Shown: positions 12,070 through 25,728, counted from the stretch's first letter. The stretch: 64,000 nucleotides of DNA from Tribonema minus (GCA_017506865.1 JAFCMP010000010.1:248001-312000), one strand, 5' to 3'. Notes: generated by a model from the sequence alone, not told the origin. A program made the numbers and translations.

Positions 12070-13771
12070 CGGGCGGTAGCGCATCAGGCGGCGCAGGCGG
12101 CAGCGGCGCTGCAGTGTAGCGCCCTCGCGGCGGAAGCCGTGCGCTGCCGCCGCTGCCGTCCCTGCGGGTGAATGGACGCGTCATTCGGTCAGTCGGTCGG
12201 TCGGTTTTGTGGCCGCCGCTGCAGTCACAACCCGGCGGAAGCGCAGAGACGCGCCTAGTGCTGCGCCTGTGGGAGCGTGGCCGGCAGGAGCGCGTGCTGC
12301 AGCAGCAGGCGATGCTGCCGCGCCGCCGGGCCAGGCGCTGCGCCGCCGCCGCCGCAGGCGATGCGCAAGACGCGTCTGCCGTTCTGCTGCCGCCGCCGTT
12401 GGCCGACGCACCACTCTACCAGCAGCAGATTGCAGGGCAGACCACACCCATCAACGACAAGCTGAAGTCAAGCTCAGAATTGACATGCGCAGCAGCATGC
12501 AGCAGTTCCCGTCACTGGGCGTCGATGTGCCGATATGCCCCGAAGTGCAGCCAACGTCTCTGCTTCCGGCGCCATGCGCCACAACACCCCGTCACGTGCG
12601 TAGCAGCACGCCCCCGCCGCCACACATTTTACACAAGTTCATTTGGCGTCCCACTTCAGCCTTTCTTTTGCAGGGGGCTGGATGGGGCACAAAAAGGGGG
12701 GGGGGGGGCGTCAATTCCAGCCAGGTTGTGCGACTGCTTCTTGAACGCAGTCAGCGTTAGGGGCGCTTCAGAAAGATCACAAAGTGTGTTTGTGTGTGCC
12801 GTATTGACGTGGTTGAGGTGCGTCGTTTGCGCCTCTGGGTTGCGGCACGCAGCGAGCAAGCAGTGGCTGCGTCCAGTGTTGTGCATACATGTAAGCAGAG
12901 GGCTCAGGCGCTTTTGCAATGCCATTCTTGTACTCCAGTGAATGTCCATCGCGGCGCCTTGCTGCCTGTCCTCAGCTCATACTGCTGGCCGTGTATTGAC
13001 CAGGGCTCCTTGCCTAGAATGCATTCATGGCGTGTCTGTGTGCGCCGAGTCTGATGATGCCTGTGACGATGCAGTTGTGTCTGGACCATGAGACAGAGTC
13101 ACCTTGCCCCGCAGTGGTTCGGCGCAGCACCTGCTACTGATGTCGTAGGATGCAATCCCTTTAAAAAGGCGCACAACCGCTCTACCATTGTGAGCGGCAG
13201 CATCACAGCCATGAGCGCAGCTTGCGGCCACTGCAGTAGACATGTAATTGTTCACCATTTAGGTGGTGATGACACTGCTTTGCCATTCTTGACTTCAAAC
13301 ACAGCAGACGCAAACTCCAGAACACAGTCTGCTTCACTGCGCAGTACACGCGTGCACCGGTAGCGACAGCAGCTGCACACTTCACGTGCAAGGCGTTCCG
13401 CCCCCAGCGGCTGCCTCTGCACATGCGGTGCAAAAGTCTAACCATATCAGAGCGCGCACAGTAACAACGCCCGTAGAGCACACTGTTGTTACTATGATGT
13501 ATCGGAGCAGCGCGGCGGCAGCGCCGCGCCACACGGCCCACTGCACATGCGAGCATCATGCCACGACGTCCGTGTTCCGCAGCGTGCGCGCGGCGCCACA
13601 CTCCACAAGCAAACAAGCGCGCATGCACACACACGACACGTCACCGGGAGGGAGTCGCCGACTGTACATTGCACCGCACATGACGCATGACACAAGTGGG
13701 CCTTCACAACGCTGCTCACAGCACCGCTGACGCTGCGCACGACAGCGCGCACGCACGCAACCGCGCCCCGT
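12070..13771. other. Intergenic region between convergent genes
   Basis: This holds the 3' flanks of the channel gene (+) and the METTL1 gene (-). Several short open frames exist but none shows a recognisable domain or a convincing splice structure. A G10 run occurs at about 12699-12708. Nothing else supported. Confidence 0.5.
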
Positions 13772-15994
13772 TCAGAAAATCGAGTAGCTCACGTCGGCGT
13801 CCTCCTTGCGCCGGAACACGGCCCAGTACTTGGCGCCGCCCGCGCGCGCGACCTTCTTGCCCTCCTCCGTCTCCTCGCGCATCGCCGCGACGCACGAGTC
13901 CGCCTCCGCTTCCTCCGCGCTCAGCGCCTCGAACGCGGCGTGCGCGCCGCAGCGCGCGACGTGCCACGCGTGCAGCGCCTCCACGTCCGTGATCGTGTAG
14001 AGCAGCCCCCCGGGGCGCAGGAAGAAGGCGTACTCGCTCAGCAGCGCGTCCGAGACGATGCGCCGCCGGTGGTTCTTGGCCTTGAAGTGCGGGTCGGGGA
14101 AGGCGAAGAACGCCTTGTCGAGCTGGCCGCGCGCGAGGTAGTTGGGCAGGTTGACCATGGCGTTTGCGCGCAGGACGGCGGCGTTCGCGTACGCACCGGG
14201 GTGCTCGCGCCGCAGCGCCTCGATGCGCAGCCGCACGAATTCGGCGACCTGAGGGGGGGGGGGGGGGGGGGGCGTACGGGGAGGAAGAGAACGGAGTGCG
14301 CACAGGCGTGGAGCGCCGCCGCATGTGTGTTTTCGCGGCGTGAGCTCAGGCACGCGCACGCGGGGCGCATTGCGTCGCAGCGCAGCGATGCGCGGCCCCA
14401 CCTCATCCTGTTGCCGACTGACGCATGAACCTTTGCGAAAGGTGGTGAAGGTCATCCACAGACATGCCTGGTCGGCCTGCACGGACCGCTGCCACCGTGG
14501 AAGCATGAAACACTTCATCTTGAGGCAGCTGCCCTATCATGCTGGCCTGGGCGGGCTGAACCTGAAATACTTCACACCAAGCCGCACCAAATCGTGCCTG
14601 CAGATGTCCATGCCTGATGCATCATCAAACACACTGGTCAACTGTGCGCAGCCACATATCGGTGCAGCCACAACGCTTGTGCTCATGCATTGCCCCTTCC
14701 CCGCCCGTCGTCACAGGCGCGGCCTTCACTCTGTTTCTTGTGTTTCAAGGCTGTCTGGCATGGACATCAGGCTAACGTGCACTGTCTGCTTTACACGGGT
14801 GGTGGCGATGTGCGTCACCGCATGGCCGCCGTCGCCCCCGATCGCCACTATTCCCTCATGGTGTGCGACTGCACTGCATGCAACTCTGCCGACGTTAGGC
14901 CAGCCGCCGGCAGGGAGCCAATGCAGCTCGTCCACATACAATCACCAAGTGCACATGCAGCAGGCGCATCATGCACGCGTCCGGACGTGCTCCGCAACAG
15001 CACGTGCAAAGCGCTAAAGCAGTGGTCTGGCGACACCAGGAGAACAAGGCCTGTGGCAGCTCACAGGTTCTCACCTTGTCTCTGATCTCCATGGCCAGCA
15101 CACACTTATCCGGCAGCAGCTTTGCCAGCGCCACCGTGAGCCCGCCAAATCCACACCCTATGTCGACAACCCTTACCACAGGGTTATCCACTCCTGGATA
15201 CAGCTGAGCCCAGGGCGCTTCCTCTGGGCACCTCGGACTGTGCAGCGGACGGGGTAGTACAGTACAATTGTTCAGGGTACATATGCCAGGCGTACGTGTG
15301 GTTCCTAGCCATGCATGAGGCGCAGTCGATATAAGGCAGGGCCAATGCTCATTTTCAGGATGCCAGTATCGCGAACGCAAGCGGGAGTTGATAACTTGTG
15401 CAGTGCTGAACGGAGGTGACTGCTGCTTGTTCATTTCCACAGGACTATAATTATGTGTTCACGGAGACGGCTGTTCCACGTGCAGTCGTACAAAGGGAAG
15501 CAACAGCGACGCGCGAGAGCTTTGGTCGTGTTGCACCTGAGCAACCATCAGAAGCACCTTGCACGGCGACGTTGCACGTCAGAAAGCCTTGTACTGAAGT
15601 AAGCGTCGTGTGACAAGAAGAGCCCTCCGTGAAACATGTCACGGCAGTGACGCGCCGCCCTCATGAGGGCTGAGAGGTCTCCATTAGCTAGCTTTTTTCG
15701 TTACCCATGCAGCCAAAGCTGGCCTACTGCTCCATACAACCTATTGCAAGATGCAGGCAACTCAAATGTAGCAACACCTTCCCAAAACTTGCTTGGGGGG
15801 CAGGATGTAGTGGCGAAGCAAATAGCGCTTATACTACGGGGAAAGTTCACTTACTATCGATAGGCCGAGTTGTGACTCAGCGGATTGACGTGCGCTCTTG
15901 ACCGGTAGAAGCGCTTCTGAGGCATCTCGCCATCCTTCGTGATCGCCTCACCAGAAGCGTCTGGCTCCGGCGGGTTTCTTCCCCTCTTGCCCAT
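13772..15994 (-). CDS. METTL1: tRNA (guanine-N7-)-methyltransferase, catalytic subunit (METTL1/Trm8/TrmB family)
   Basis: SAM-dependent enzyme making m7G46 in tRNA; in eukaryotes it works with a WDR4/Trm82 partner. Three exons on the minus strand: 15855-15994, 15075-15237 and 13772-14248, all joining in phase to give 259 residues (the human protein is 276). The start is the ATG at 15994. Residues 29-52 carry the family N-terminus PQKRFYRSRAHVNP and the YPRCPEE segment. The SAM-binding motif VVDIGCGFGGLTVALA is in exon 2, and the tRNA MTase signature FFAFPDPHFKAKNHRRRI is in exon 3. A poly-C tract of about 20 bases sits before the exon 3 acceptor. It is divergent from the gene at 16283. Confidence 0.95.
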
Positions 15995-16282
15995 TTGTCA
16001 ACGCCTGGTTGTTGAAACTGGCGGATAGGATAGCGTGTCGAAGTGGCACTTTTCTTGCCTGAGACTACGACACAGCAGACACACTCTCCAAGGACGCTCC
16101 AACTAACTTCAACGGTGAACTTCAAAAGCAACTTGAAGTGCTGCTTGAACTTTTAAGTTTTGTGCACAAAGCTGGCTGGAGCGAGCAGCTTCATTTCAAA
16201 GCAGCCTACGCGCCACCTCAGCGCCCACCCAGCACCTCAATCACCTGCAACGCCCTCAAGTTGCAATCAAGAGCAGTTGAAC
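15995..16282. promoter_or_regulatory. Short divergent intergenic region
   Basis: The start codons of the METTL1 gene (-) and the gene at 16283 (+) are 288 bp apart, so both promoters must lie here or overlap. The region contains CAACTTGAAGTG (16129-16140), one of a set of related motifs dispersed through the window. No TATA box is obvious. Confidence 0.5.
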
Positions 16283-17679
16283 ATGCGACAACGAGCGCTG
16301 GTGGCTCTGCTGGTTGCAGGGAGTGCGTGTGCATTCCACACTTGCTCGCCAGCCTCAGCATCTGTGCGGCATAAAAATTCGGTCAGGCGTCGGGTGAGCG
16401 AGGAGGTGGAGAGCTTTGATGTGGACTTCGACATAGATCGTTTGGACGCCATGAACACTTACATCACGGACGTCAAACAAAAAGGCTATGTGCCAGCGAG
16501 GTACGTGGGCATTCCAACCATCCTGTGCAATTCTTAGACGTGATACCGCATATGCACACCGTCATCAGTTACGCACATCTGTTGACAAGACTTGTGGAGC
16601 AGCAGCAGCACCTAGCATGCATCAGTGCAGCATTTCGGCACATCCGTTTGCATCCCCCTACCTTCGCATGGCAAAGCTATGATTGCCCTGCATAATGGTT
16701 TTCCAGGCACAAAATGTTTATCAGGGTGATGCATTGCATCATCACAACAACTGTCTGCGATGATGCTGTCTGAGGTCCGATCACCCGATCGGCTCCATGA
16801 GCCACCACGAGCACGAGTGTCGGCACAGTGCGCTACTGGTATGCTGTGGCAGTCTAGCCTAGCCCTGCTTCACCACTTATCACTGGACACCCAACAGCGG
16901 CCCAAGCCAAACCTCGCCAAGGCCGTCAAACTGAATGGCGAGACACCCCCCACCCGTTCGTCCCCCCTGCCTGCACCCCTACTCACCAACCCCCTGTGCC
17001 CCCCCGCTCCCCCCCCAGCTCCAACATCGTCTACGACTGCACGCACGGGCAGTGGCTCCTCATGCAGGTCGCGTACGACAGGAAGATCAAGCTCTTCGCG
17101 AGCCGCAGCGCCGCGGGCGTCGCCGACCTCGCCGCCATCGTCCCCGACGACGCGCAGGTCCTCTTCACGGGCGCCTTCCTGCCCAAGCACGCCAAGCGCC
17201 TCCTCAAGCTGCGCAACCTGCACTCGGTCGTCGTGCCGGACGCCGCCGCGGCGCGCGCGCTGAGCGACGCCATGGCTGACGAGCGCGCGCGCCTCGCCGC
17301 CAAGGGCCTCTCCAAGGTCTCCCGCGCGCGCGAGCGCTACCTCACGGCGGGCGGCGGCGCGCAGCTCGCGCCGCCCGACACGGCCGTCCTGGAGCGCATC
17401 CGCGTGTTCCTGAAGCTGCCGGAGGAGGGGAGCACGACGGCGGCGGCGGTCGCGGCGACGCTGGCGGAGGTGCGCGAGGGGTGCCCGGGGGTGGAGGTGA
17501 TGGGGCTGTGGGGGGAGGGGCGCGGCGCGTACGCGCTGCTGCAGGAGGTCAAGGCGGCGGTCAACGCGCCCAAGCTCAAGGTCACGCTGCCGTACCGCGG
17601 CGTCGAGGAGTCCTTCAAGTGGAACCAGGGGCTCGGCGAGGGGCGCGGCAGCATCATCTGGACATTCGAGTTTGAATAG
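16283..17679 (+). CDS. Unknown protein with plastid-type presequence
   Basis: Two exons, 16283-16500 and 17019-17679, join in phase to give 292 residues. Residues 1-20 form a hydrophobic signal peptide ending SACAF|HT; a Phe at +1 of the cleavage site is typical of plastid targeting across four membranes in algae with red-derived plastids. The mature part begins with an acidic helix (SEEVESFDVDFDIDRLDAM). It contains CTHGQWLLMQVAYDRKIKLF, an alternating alpha/beta-looking middle with a Lys/Arg-rich segment (PKHAKRLLKLRN), and ends SIIWTFEFE. I do not recognise a family. A stromal or thylakoid protein is inferred from the presequence only. Confidence 0.85.
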
Positions 17680-18560
17680 CGCTTGCTTTTTTTGCACGCC
17701 GCGTGCGCGCTGCGCGTTTGGGGGTTCTGCCTCTGCTCTGGGTGTGCTTCTGCAGCTGCACCGCACGTGTGCAGCGCTTCTCATGTTCACTGCTGCCTTC
17801 ATTACTGCAGGCCATTTCTGGGGGGGCATGTGCACATGTAAGACTTGTGGCTCCGCGGTGGCACAGATGGTGTTGGTAGCCCGCACTCAGGTGATGGCGA
17901 CATGACCTCATCTCTTTCGCAAACTTTGGCAGCAGCAACGAGCCACGAGCTAACGCTCAGTAGGCCCCTTCAAGGCGCGTGTATGTCTGTTCTCATGTCT
18001 GTTGCTGAGGCGGTACATCTGGCGGCACACATGGTCATACCACACTCAGATAGCAGCAGGGCTGCTAGCAGCAGCAAACTCATGTGTGGGCAGTCTGGGC
18101 TAACAAGAGCTTCATTGTACATGTGTACTACATACCCTGCCTGTGCACAGCGCACGGAGAGGGCATCACAAGTCGGAACTCGCATCCCTCCCCTCTCCAC
18201 GCATGCTGCTACCAGTGCATACATCAGTAGCGCATATGACTGGCGCAGCGCCACCTGTCTGTCCCAGAGCCAGTAGCCGGGACCGTTTGTGGCAACACAC
18301 TCGTTGCCACACACCCCGCATGCTCCTTATCCACTTCAAAACTCAAAACGCAGTGTGCGGCGCGCCTGACGCCGACTACTATGCGCAACGGCCAAGGCGC
18401 GTGCGCTGCATGACATGAGCGGTGGGGGTGTGGGTGCGAGCGTGTGTGCCCCCACTGTGCGCGGGGTGGGGGGGGGGGGGACAGGGGAGGGGGTGCAACC
18501 TGAGGACCGTGGCTGGAATCCCCGTTTGCTGTGCGACGATGGCTTGTGCGCATAGGCACG
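17680..18560. other. Intergenic region between convergent genes
   Basis: 3' flanks of the 16283 gene (+) and the PAPS transporter (-). A G12 run is at about 18469-18480. No coding signal is seen. Confidence 0.5.
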
Positions 18561-21500
18561 TCACCTCGCGCGGCCGTCGTATTTGCGCTTGATGCGGTAC
18601 CCGAGCGTGCCGAAGACGACGGTCGTGCCCAGCAGGCTCAGCAGCCCTAGCACGTGTCCGAACCTGTGCACGAGCACGGACGAGAAGGCGATGCCTGAGA
18701 AAATGTACGCACAATCAGGGCTGATGCGGCCAGCGCGCCAACGGGCAGATGGCAAACAAATGCACATGTGCATGGCATGACGACTTAAAGGTGTTCGTTG
18801 CGCAGATACTCCATGCGTTGGTGGACGCAACACATGCAGTACATTGTCACTCACTGCGGCGCACAGCCGCCGTCTTGTAAAGGTTGCGCACGCACGGCTA
18901 TATGCCTGGGTGCATCATATGCAAGGCCCGCAACCCGTCCCAAGTATCCAAGAGCTGCAAGCCATGCATTTGATCCTCAGCTGCGTTGCCAATCATCAGG
19001 CGCTGCACCAGCTGAGCCTTGGCACCGTTCACCGTGCACGTGATGAAGCAGGGGTCGCTCTTGGAGCGCAAATACCGTTTGTCGAAATGCGCCACGCCCA
19101 AAGTGGTTCGCAAGCACTCACCACAAGGTGCTGATGACCAGGCTGAACATCTGACGGCAGGTCATGATGATGGTGAAGATGATGGGCCCAAAGTTCTGTG
19201 TGACAAGGGCGGCACGCACGAGGGCCAGGCGTGAGCGCTGGATGTTCGTGGCGCGTGTGGTCAGGGACAGCATACCAGATCATGCTTCAGCAGACAAGTG
19301 ATGTGGCTCCAGGCCAAATGGATGGGCTTTGAAACAGACAGGCAAATTGGCGCATTGACACTTGTGCTCACGCTCTGCTTCGGTCAATCATGCGCCAAGC
19401 AACGCAGACAGTGACAGGCGAACTGCGGCAGGGTAGCACTAGTGCGCACGCTTTGCAGCAGTTCACAAAGTCTACAACAGGAGGTCAAATCAAAAGCACC
19501 CATGTCCATTCCCACAGTGCACAAGGCAAGGCTGCCCGCTGTTGCAGTTCAAACAGTGCTTCACGTTTCGGTACACAACGCATTGGCGCTGCTGCGATGC
19601 CGTTTGCGCCAGAGGTTGCGGCATTTTCAAGCCTCTCACCTTGATCGTGTAGAAGATGAAGAGCTGACCAGTTGCACTGCAAAGGACGAGAAACGAGCAC
19701 GAGAGGCATCGTTGGCGTACGATTTGTCATGTGATTTGCTGCACACATGCGCTGTCAGTCTAGCAGCTCAGTCAATACATAACTTGGCCATCACTCCCAA
19801 ACCAGCCTGGCCCTTACCCTAACCCAGACTAAGCCAAACACATCGCCACAAGCCATGAATGCATGCGGAGTGTACATGGTGGCACCAGGCAAGGCGTTGC
19901 TGAACACGGCAATATACATACTTCTATGAAGTACAGTATGATAACAAATGCGCAACTGATGGTGCACCACCCCAACAACCGTACATACGCGTTGCTGCGC
20001 TGACACACAGTTGAAGAAGCTTGTCTGCAATCTGACCACAAGTTGCCTCAACACCGCGACATTGCAGCTGCACACCCGCAACCCCCCAACAAGGACCCCT
20101 GAATTGAAGCCCATGGTTATGCCAGCCGGAAACGACGCATTTCCCCGCCCCCCCCCCCCCCCCCCCCCAAGTACTGAGGCCTGGCAAATCGCCTGCGCAA
20201 TGTATGGCACTAGCACAGCCCCTGCGACGGCCACCAAGTGCACGCGACGTCGAGCGGACCAGCACCCAGAGGTGGCGCCCTGAGCCTGTGAGCTGCACAA
20301 CACGCCCCGAGACGTCTGCGCACACAGGCGCTCACCTCGTGATGCTGAGCGTTGCCAGGTGCTTGAGCGCGACGGGGTGATCCATGACGAACGCGATCGA
20401 CGAGAAGAGCTCGCCCGACCACAGCAGCGCCACCGTCGTGAAGAAGATGCTGAACATGTTGATGCCCAGCATCATCTGCGCGCAGCGCGTAAGGGAGGGG
20501 GGAGGGGGGAACGCAGCCGGAGAAGAGGTTATGCGCGCCCCCGCAACGACGCAGCAGAGCGCTGCAATGACGAGTCGAACACAGCAAGAGGAGCGCTGCT
20601 TGCATGAAGCCCGCAGCCAGGAAGGCGCTGGCGAGCGCGTGCTGTCGTCGTACTGCGCGGCTGCTGTTCACGGGGGCCTGAGGAGGCGGCCCGAGCGGCG
20701 GCGCTCTATGAAGCGAGTGCTGCTGCAGACATGAGCACTGCCATAGGAGACAGCGCGCGCGGCGCCGGGCCCAAGCAGCGCATCAGCCGATACATTGCGC
20801 CGATCCTGCTTTGTCCGCAACGCTGCAGCGCTGTTGTGCGGAACTCCTGACGCAGGCAGCAGACACGAGTACACACGAGTACACCACAGGCCTCAGTGTA
20901 CCGGTGACGCACCTGGTACTGGTCGATCTTGTACGTCTGGAAGATGCGGTCCTGCCACTGGCTCGTGAAGGAGTCGCACGTCAGGTACATGGCCACCAGC
21001 AGCAGCCCAAAGAACTGCAGGAAGGGGGGGGGGGGAGGGCAAAGCAACGAGCGGTACACAGCAATTGTGAGGGGCTGCAGTCCGTGCGGCAGAGGGCAAG
21101 GTCTTGGCGTGATGCTCTGGGTGTAGCCACACACTTCACTACAATAAAAAGCAATCGTTCTGTCTGTCTTGCATGCGCATCAGGCGTTCGCCCTTCCTTC
21201 CCGACAGCTCGGCACGCCGTGCAGGGTACTGCACATCCTTGCCTCCGCCCGTCAGAATCCTCCACAAAAAAGGTGTATCCACCTTGTGAAAACACTCACA
21301 AAGCACCGTCGTGACTGGGAACGACCGCCCGCAGCACGTCGGTCCTCACCGAGGAAAAAAGGACACTCAATGCGGCAGCTGCGGGTGCGCTGCGCGCAGC
21401 ATGAGGTGCAGCGACAGGTCGCGCCTGCGCAGTCTTCGGATCATGAGTCGTGAGTCGTATACTGGCCGCCGGCCGCAAGACGCATGCAACCCCACACCTG

Positions 21501-24500
21501 TAGTGCGCCTCTGAACCACGCGCGCCGTGGCGGCACTGCATGCTGCCCAGCTGCGGTGCTGCAAGTGTCGCCGCACTGGTGCGCACACGAGTGACCACCA
21601 GTGGACGCTCGTAAAGCCTTTTCTCAGATTCGACTGCGAGCCGCCAAGATTGACTGAACGTCGGCTCGCACGTGCACTCTGGCGTCGCAGAGCTGCACAA
21701 GTGCCCTGCGGCAATGCCTTCAGGGCCAGCAGCACTTGGTCACACCAGGCGCCTCGTAAGGAAGCAGTTGATCTGAGGGCGGATCCCCGTTGGCAAACGC
21801 TCTGACTAAGCTCTACAGCGGGTCGGCCTTGTGATCTGAGTCGACTGACGCTGGCGGCGAATCTGAGTCGGCGGACGAGTCGTCGCCGTTGGACGGATAA
21901 CAATGGTAACTGCCCGCGCCTGACAACTGACAAGCAGGCCCGCACTTCGCTGCTTTCTTCAGCCTCCAGACCCCCCCCCCCCCCCCCCCCCCCCCGCGCG
22001 CGCCCCCCCTCCCCGCTTTTCATCTGCTGCACGGCATGCGTGCGTCAGTGCTCACCATACCTTGTAATGAGGTTTGCGCGCGACTGAATAGGCTTCATGT
22101 GGACATATCGGTCTGAAGCTCACTCCGTGGAGCTCGGAGAGAACAAGCACATATGTGACTAGCAGACAAGCACTCTGGCCTGGTGCTTTCCGCCACAACA
22201 CACTGCATAGTGATTACAGAGCGCCAGTCTCAAGCACCATCTTATGCTCAATTCCAAGTCATTTGCATCTTCCGCAATCCGCAGGCATCTGGAACCTTTG
22301 AGTACGCAACATCCGGAATCCGAGCTGCTTCCAACACATGAATCACCACTAAGGCTTTCATGAATGCACTAGTCGTGCTACGACAACGATGGTTGCCACC
22401 TGATGCCGTCATGTTTATAAGTGGTACCACAAATGGTGCATTGGTCAATGCCTGCATTGTAGTAATGTCAGGCGGTCTCACCAATGACATGGAGCGGCTC
22501 TCCCCGTGCACTGCCCCATGCACTGCCCCCTGTCCACACACAGACGCACTGCATGATGGCAGGTAGACCGACATATCGGAATCGGTCGACATGTCCCACT
22601 GCATCCTTTCTTACATTGCAAACCATAGTACTTCTGATTGCAGCAACTCACGATTTGACTGTGTTCAGCCCTCTAAACGACACAGAGCGGCCCTCCCCAT
22701 GCAGTGCCCCCTCTCCATAGAGAGATGCACTGCATGGGGATATGTAGAATAAAAATGTTGGAAATGTGTACTGTAGACAGATCCTACTGCATCCCTTTTT
22801 ACACTTCGGTTATGGCAGTTCTGACTGCAGCAACTCACGATTTGACCAAGTTCACGTTGAGCCCTTCTGTACTTATGCACCGCACACCGTCCTTGGCAGT
22901 TGTGCGCATGCGTCGAACCTGTTGGGGCTGGGCGCTCCAGGAGAGTCACAGCCCAGAGCACATCCCACCAGACAGGTTTCAGACAATGGCCTTTGTTCTG
23001 ACACAAAGGGCTTCAGAAGCAAACCCCCAAATATGCCAAGTGCCGTAGCACCTACAAGAGCTATGCATGCGCCTGCATCTGCCGAGCACTGTTGCATCTA
23101 TGTCAGTCCATGTGCTCGTGTTTGCACCGACCACTGCGGCGTTTGTGTCCATACACGTCATTGGAAGCAGCTACGTATCTTCCTTGCCGTCAAAACCTGG
23201 TGCACTGCGGGGCATCTCCGCTGCTTCAAATGTATACGTGTACACGTGCGTCTGTACATGCACATGCGTGCGCCCGCCGAGGTTGCTGTGTCCGATCCAG
23301 TCACCTGCGTCTGCCGCGCGTCCTCGTCGTCCTTCGCGCTGCTCTCATTCAAGCTGAACATGCTCACCCCCACCGTGATCCCCACCGCCTCAATGTACTC
23401 GATCCTGCGGGGGGGAGGGACCGGCCGCAGCGCCAGCAAACACGGCGGTCAGATGACTAATCGAGGCGCCAGACCGCCGTTACACGGCAGTTAACAGCAA
23501 CTGTTGCACGGCCGTTACAAGCAGGTGCAATGTGTGTAACTGCAGTCAAGCGCATTGCGGCCGCGTGCGTGGCGCGCAAAATCCATTCGACGGCGTCACC
23601 GCGCCAATGTGCATGCATGCATGCACTACGACGCGCGTGCAGCAAGGCCATCGTCACATGCCACGGACGGACCAGAAGACGCCGAAGGAGGATGCACTCG
23701 CACACGGGACGCAAAGCAGAAGGGGCACCCTGTGCTGCTGCAGTGCATGCCTGCAGCAGCGGCAATGGCGCCGTGCTGCCGCGACTCACCACGGGTAGCT
23801 CTTGTGGTGCACAAACTTGCCCACGAGCATGACGGGGATGACCTTGCAGGACTTGCTCACCACCTGCATCGGGAAGCTTATGTACTTGAGGCACTCGTAC
23901 TGCGCCCACGAGCTGTCGCGCGCAAGCGAGCAGCAGCGACCCACGTCAGCGGCATGACACTGAAGCATTTGACGTTGATAATGGAAGCTCAGCGATTGCG
24001 AAGAGGATCTTCCGCCGCTGAGCGTGTCGCATGCGAGTAGACGCCCTCGCACGTACAGGGCGAATTTGGAACACAGTGAAGAGCATCGGCTCTGTCTTGC
24101 AGTGCACTATGATTATAAGCTGCTGCTCTCTGTCACCAGGCGCCAGCCGGTGGATGCAGAGTCCTCGCCGTAGCCTAGACGCCCTTGGCGGCATTGCTGC
24201 CGATTTCCGTGCGACAGAAGTCGGCGCTGCATAGATGCGTTGAAGTTCATGGTTAAGTACAGAGCTGAGGCTGACTAGCATGCAGCGTTAGCGTTTTGCT
24301 GACGTCATCAGGTGCAAGAATTGATGGCGTCTATAAGGTGCATGCTGCAGCGCCATTTGCATCAGAGCGGCTGACGCAATTTCCTCCGCGCTGATGTGCC
24401 AGGCACGCACCTGAGAACGTTGCTGAAAGAGCAGGGCGCAAATTGCACCAAGGGGGCCTTTGGGCGGGTGGCATTTCCTGGCCGTAAACTTGGGCCATAC

Positions 24501-24957
24501 ACGAGCGCGGCTGCCACCAGCAGTGCCAGCAGCCTGTTGCTGAAGACCACGAACGTGCTGCTGGGAAACTTCTCCCCGTCGTAAGTTATTGTCATGATGA
24601 CCTGCGGAACACAAGCACGGGTAGCGGACAACATGGGCTGAGAACGAATGTTGCAAAAGAGAGCTTTCACAGACAGCAGGCTGCTGGTGCTCGAGGCTTG
24701 AAATGTCATGCATTGACTTCATGCTCGTGCATGGCAAAAGCGGAACTAGCGGTTACGTGATTATTTCGGCGAACTCTATTTTTGTCTCGCTGACTTACCT
24801 CCTGCACAAAACCCCATGTGAGATACGACGCTAGCAGCCCCACAGAGCAGAAGGCGAGATTACATGCTTTTGCCATAAAGGAGTCCTTGATCCTTTTCTC
24901 GTCACGCGCCGTTGCTTCTCGCCTGCGTCGAGGTGGGACAGCAGAGCAAGCACACAT
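18561..24957 (-). CDS. SLC35B2: PAPS transporter, SLC35B2/PAPST1-type nucleotide-sugar transporter
   Basis: Moves 3'-phosphoadenosine 5'-phosphosulfate into the Golgi lumen for sulfation, in line with sulfated polysaccharides of algae. Nine minus-strand exons (24799-24957, 24411-24601, 23790-23912, 23305-23404, 20913-21014, 20336-20475, 19640-19676, 19122-19195, 18561-18663) join in phase at every junction to give 342 residues. Diagnostic segments in order: [125 protein letters not shown]. These follow the animal PAPST1 order closely. The N-terminus is shorter than the human protein (432), so an upstream exon may be missing. Intron 4 (2.3 kb) holds tandem repeats. Confidence 0.93.
19806..20335 (-). 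other. Intron of the PAPS transporter gene with a poly-C tract
   Basis: This is part of the intron between exons 6 and 7. It contains a run of 20 C on the + strand at 20149-20168 and a short telomere-like CCCTAACCC at 19817-19825. No coding signal seen. Confidence 0.5.
21015..23304 (-). other. 2.3-kb intron 4 of the PAPS transporter gene
   Basis: The largest intron of this gene. It contains a run of about 23 C at 21970-21993 on the + strand and the tandem repeat described separately at 22480-22940. The short open frames in it have no recognisable domain. Confidence 0.6.
22480..22940. repeat. Diverged tandem repeat, unit about 180-190 bp
   Basis: GCAGCAACTCACGATTTGAC occurs at about 22640 and again at about 22827. 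CCCCATGCA-type GC-rich blocks followed by CACTGCATG recur at about 22505-22555 and about 22695-22735, and ACTGCATCC recurs at about 22598 and about 22786. This gives two to three imperfect units within intron 4 of the PAPS transporter gene. Confidence 0.7.
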
Positions 24958-25728
24958 TCAGCACAGAGCAATGCCTCGCCTGGCCAGGTCGACCGGTTTT
25001 GCGTGCAACTGAAGGGAATTCAACTCTCAGAGCGCGTACAACTGCTTACCCTCTTGATGGGCTGTCCCCCAACAGCGTACTGCGCGCTTCCTCGACATCA
25101 GCTTCCGGTCTCCTGCCCCCGGTGCTGCTGTGGTCGCCGTTCATTTCCTTGGGAGATTTTTCGCTGCTCATTACCGCATGCGCCAAGCGAGCTCAGTGCG
25201 CACTTCGGCGACGCACAGCGCTCCTGTCTCAACGTTGTTTAGCGGGGCGAAAAGAAAGTGTCCCCGTAAAGGCGTTCAGGGGCCCCCCTTGCTGTTGGCG
25301 TTGCCCCCCCTCACAACATGTTGTTGGCAGTTGCAAGACACAAGGGTCGCTGACATTCAGCAGATGTGCACCCCACACCTCATGTTGTAAGGGCGGCAGA
25401 CCCCTGAAAGAAAGAACTAAAAGCAGAGATGAGCTGTGTCTATGGGAGTCCCTTGGTGGGCCAGCATGGGAACACCCCCCAAGTACACCCTGTGTTGCAT
25501 GTGACAGCCTCGCGCCTAGCAAATGGTCCGCAACACAAAGCGCCAGGCATATGCAGTCAAGCGCACCCCGCAGCAGCACCCAACAAATAACATCCAGCAA
25601 ATCACCAGTACACGTAGCATCACTGCACGAACACATACACAGACCGCGGCCGCCGCAGCGCGCCACACGCAAGATGCAACAACACTCGTGTTCATCGCAT
25701 CTCGTATTATCACCGCCGCCTGCCTACG
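24958..25728. other. Intergenic region, upstream of the PAPS transporter gene
   Basis: Lies between two minus-strand genes, so it should hold the PAPS transporter promoter and the IFT70 3' flank. No further gene or clear element is seen. Confidence 0.45.

Noticed and set aside
18664-18725. Longer last exon of the PAPS transporter beginning near 18725
   Set aside because: The acceptor before 18663 gives ISTLWFGHVLG, which matches the family; the longer version inserts unrelated residues.
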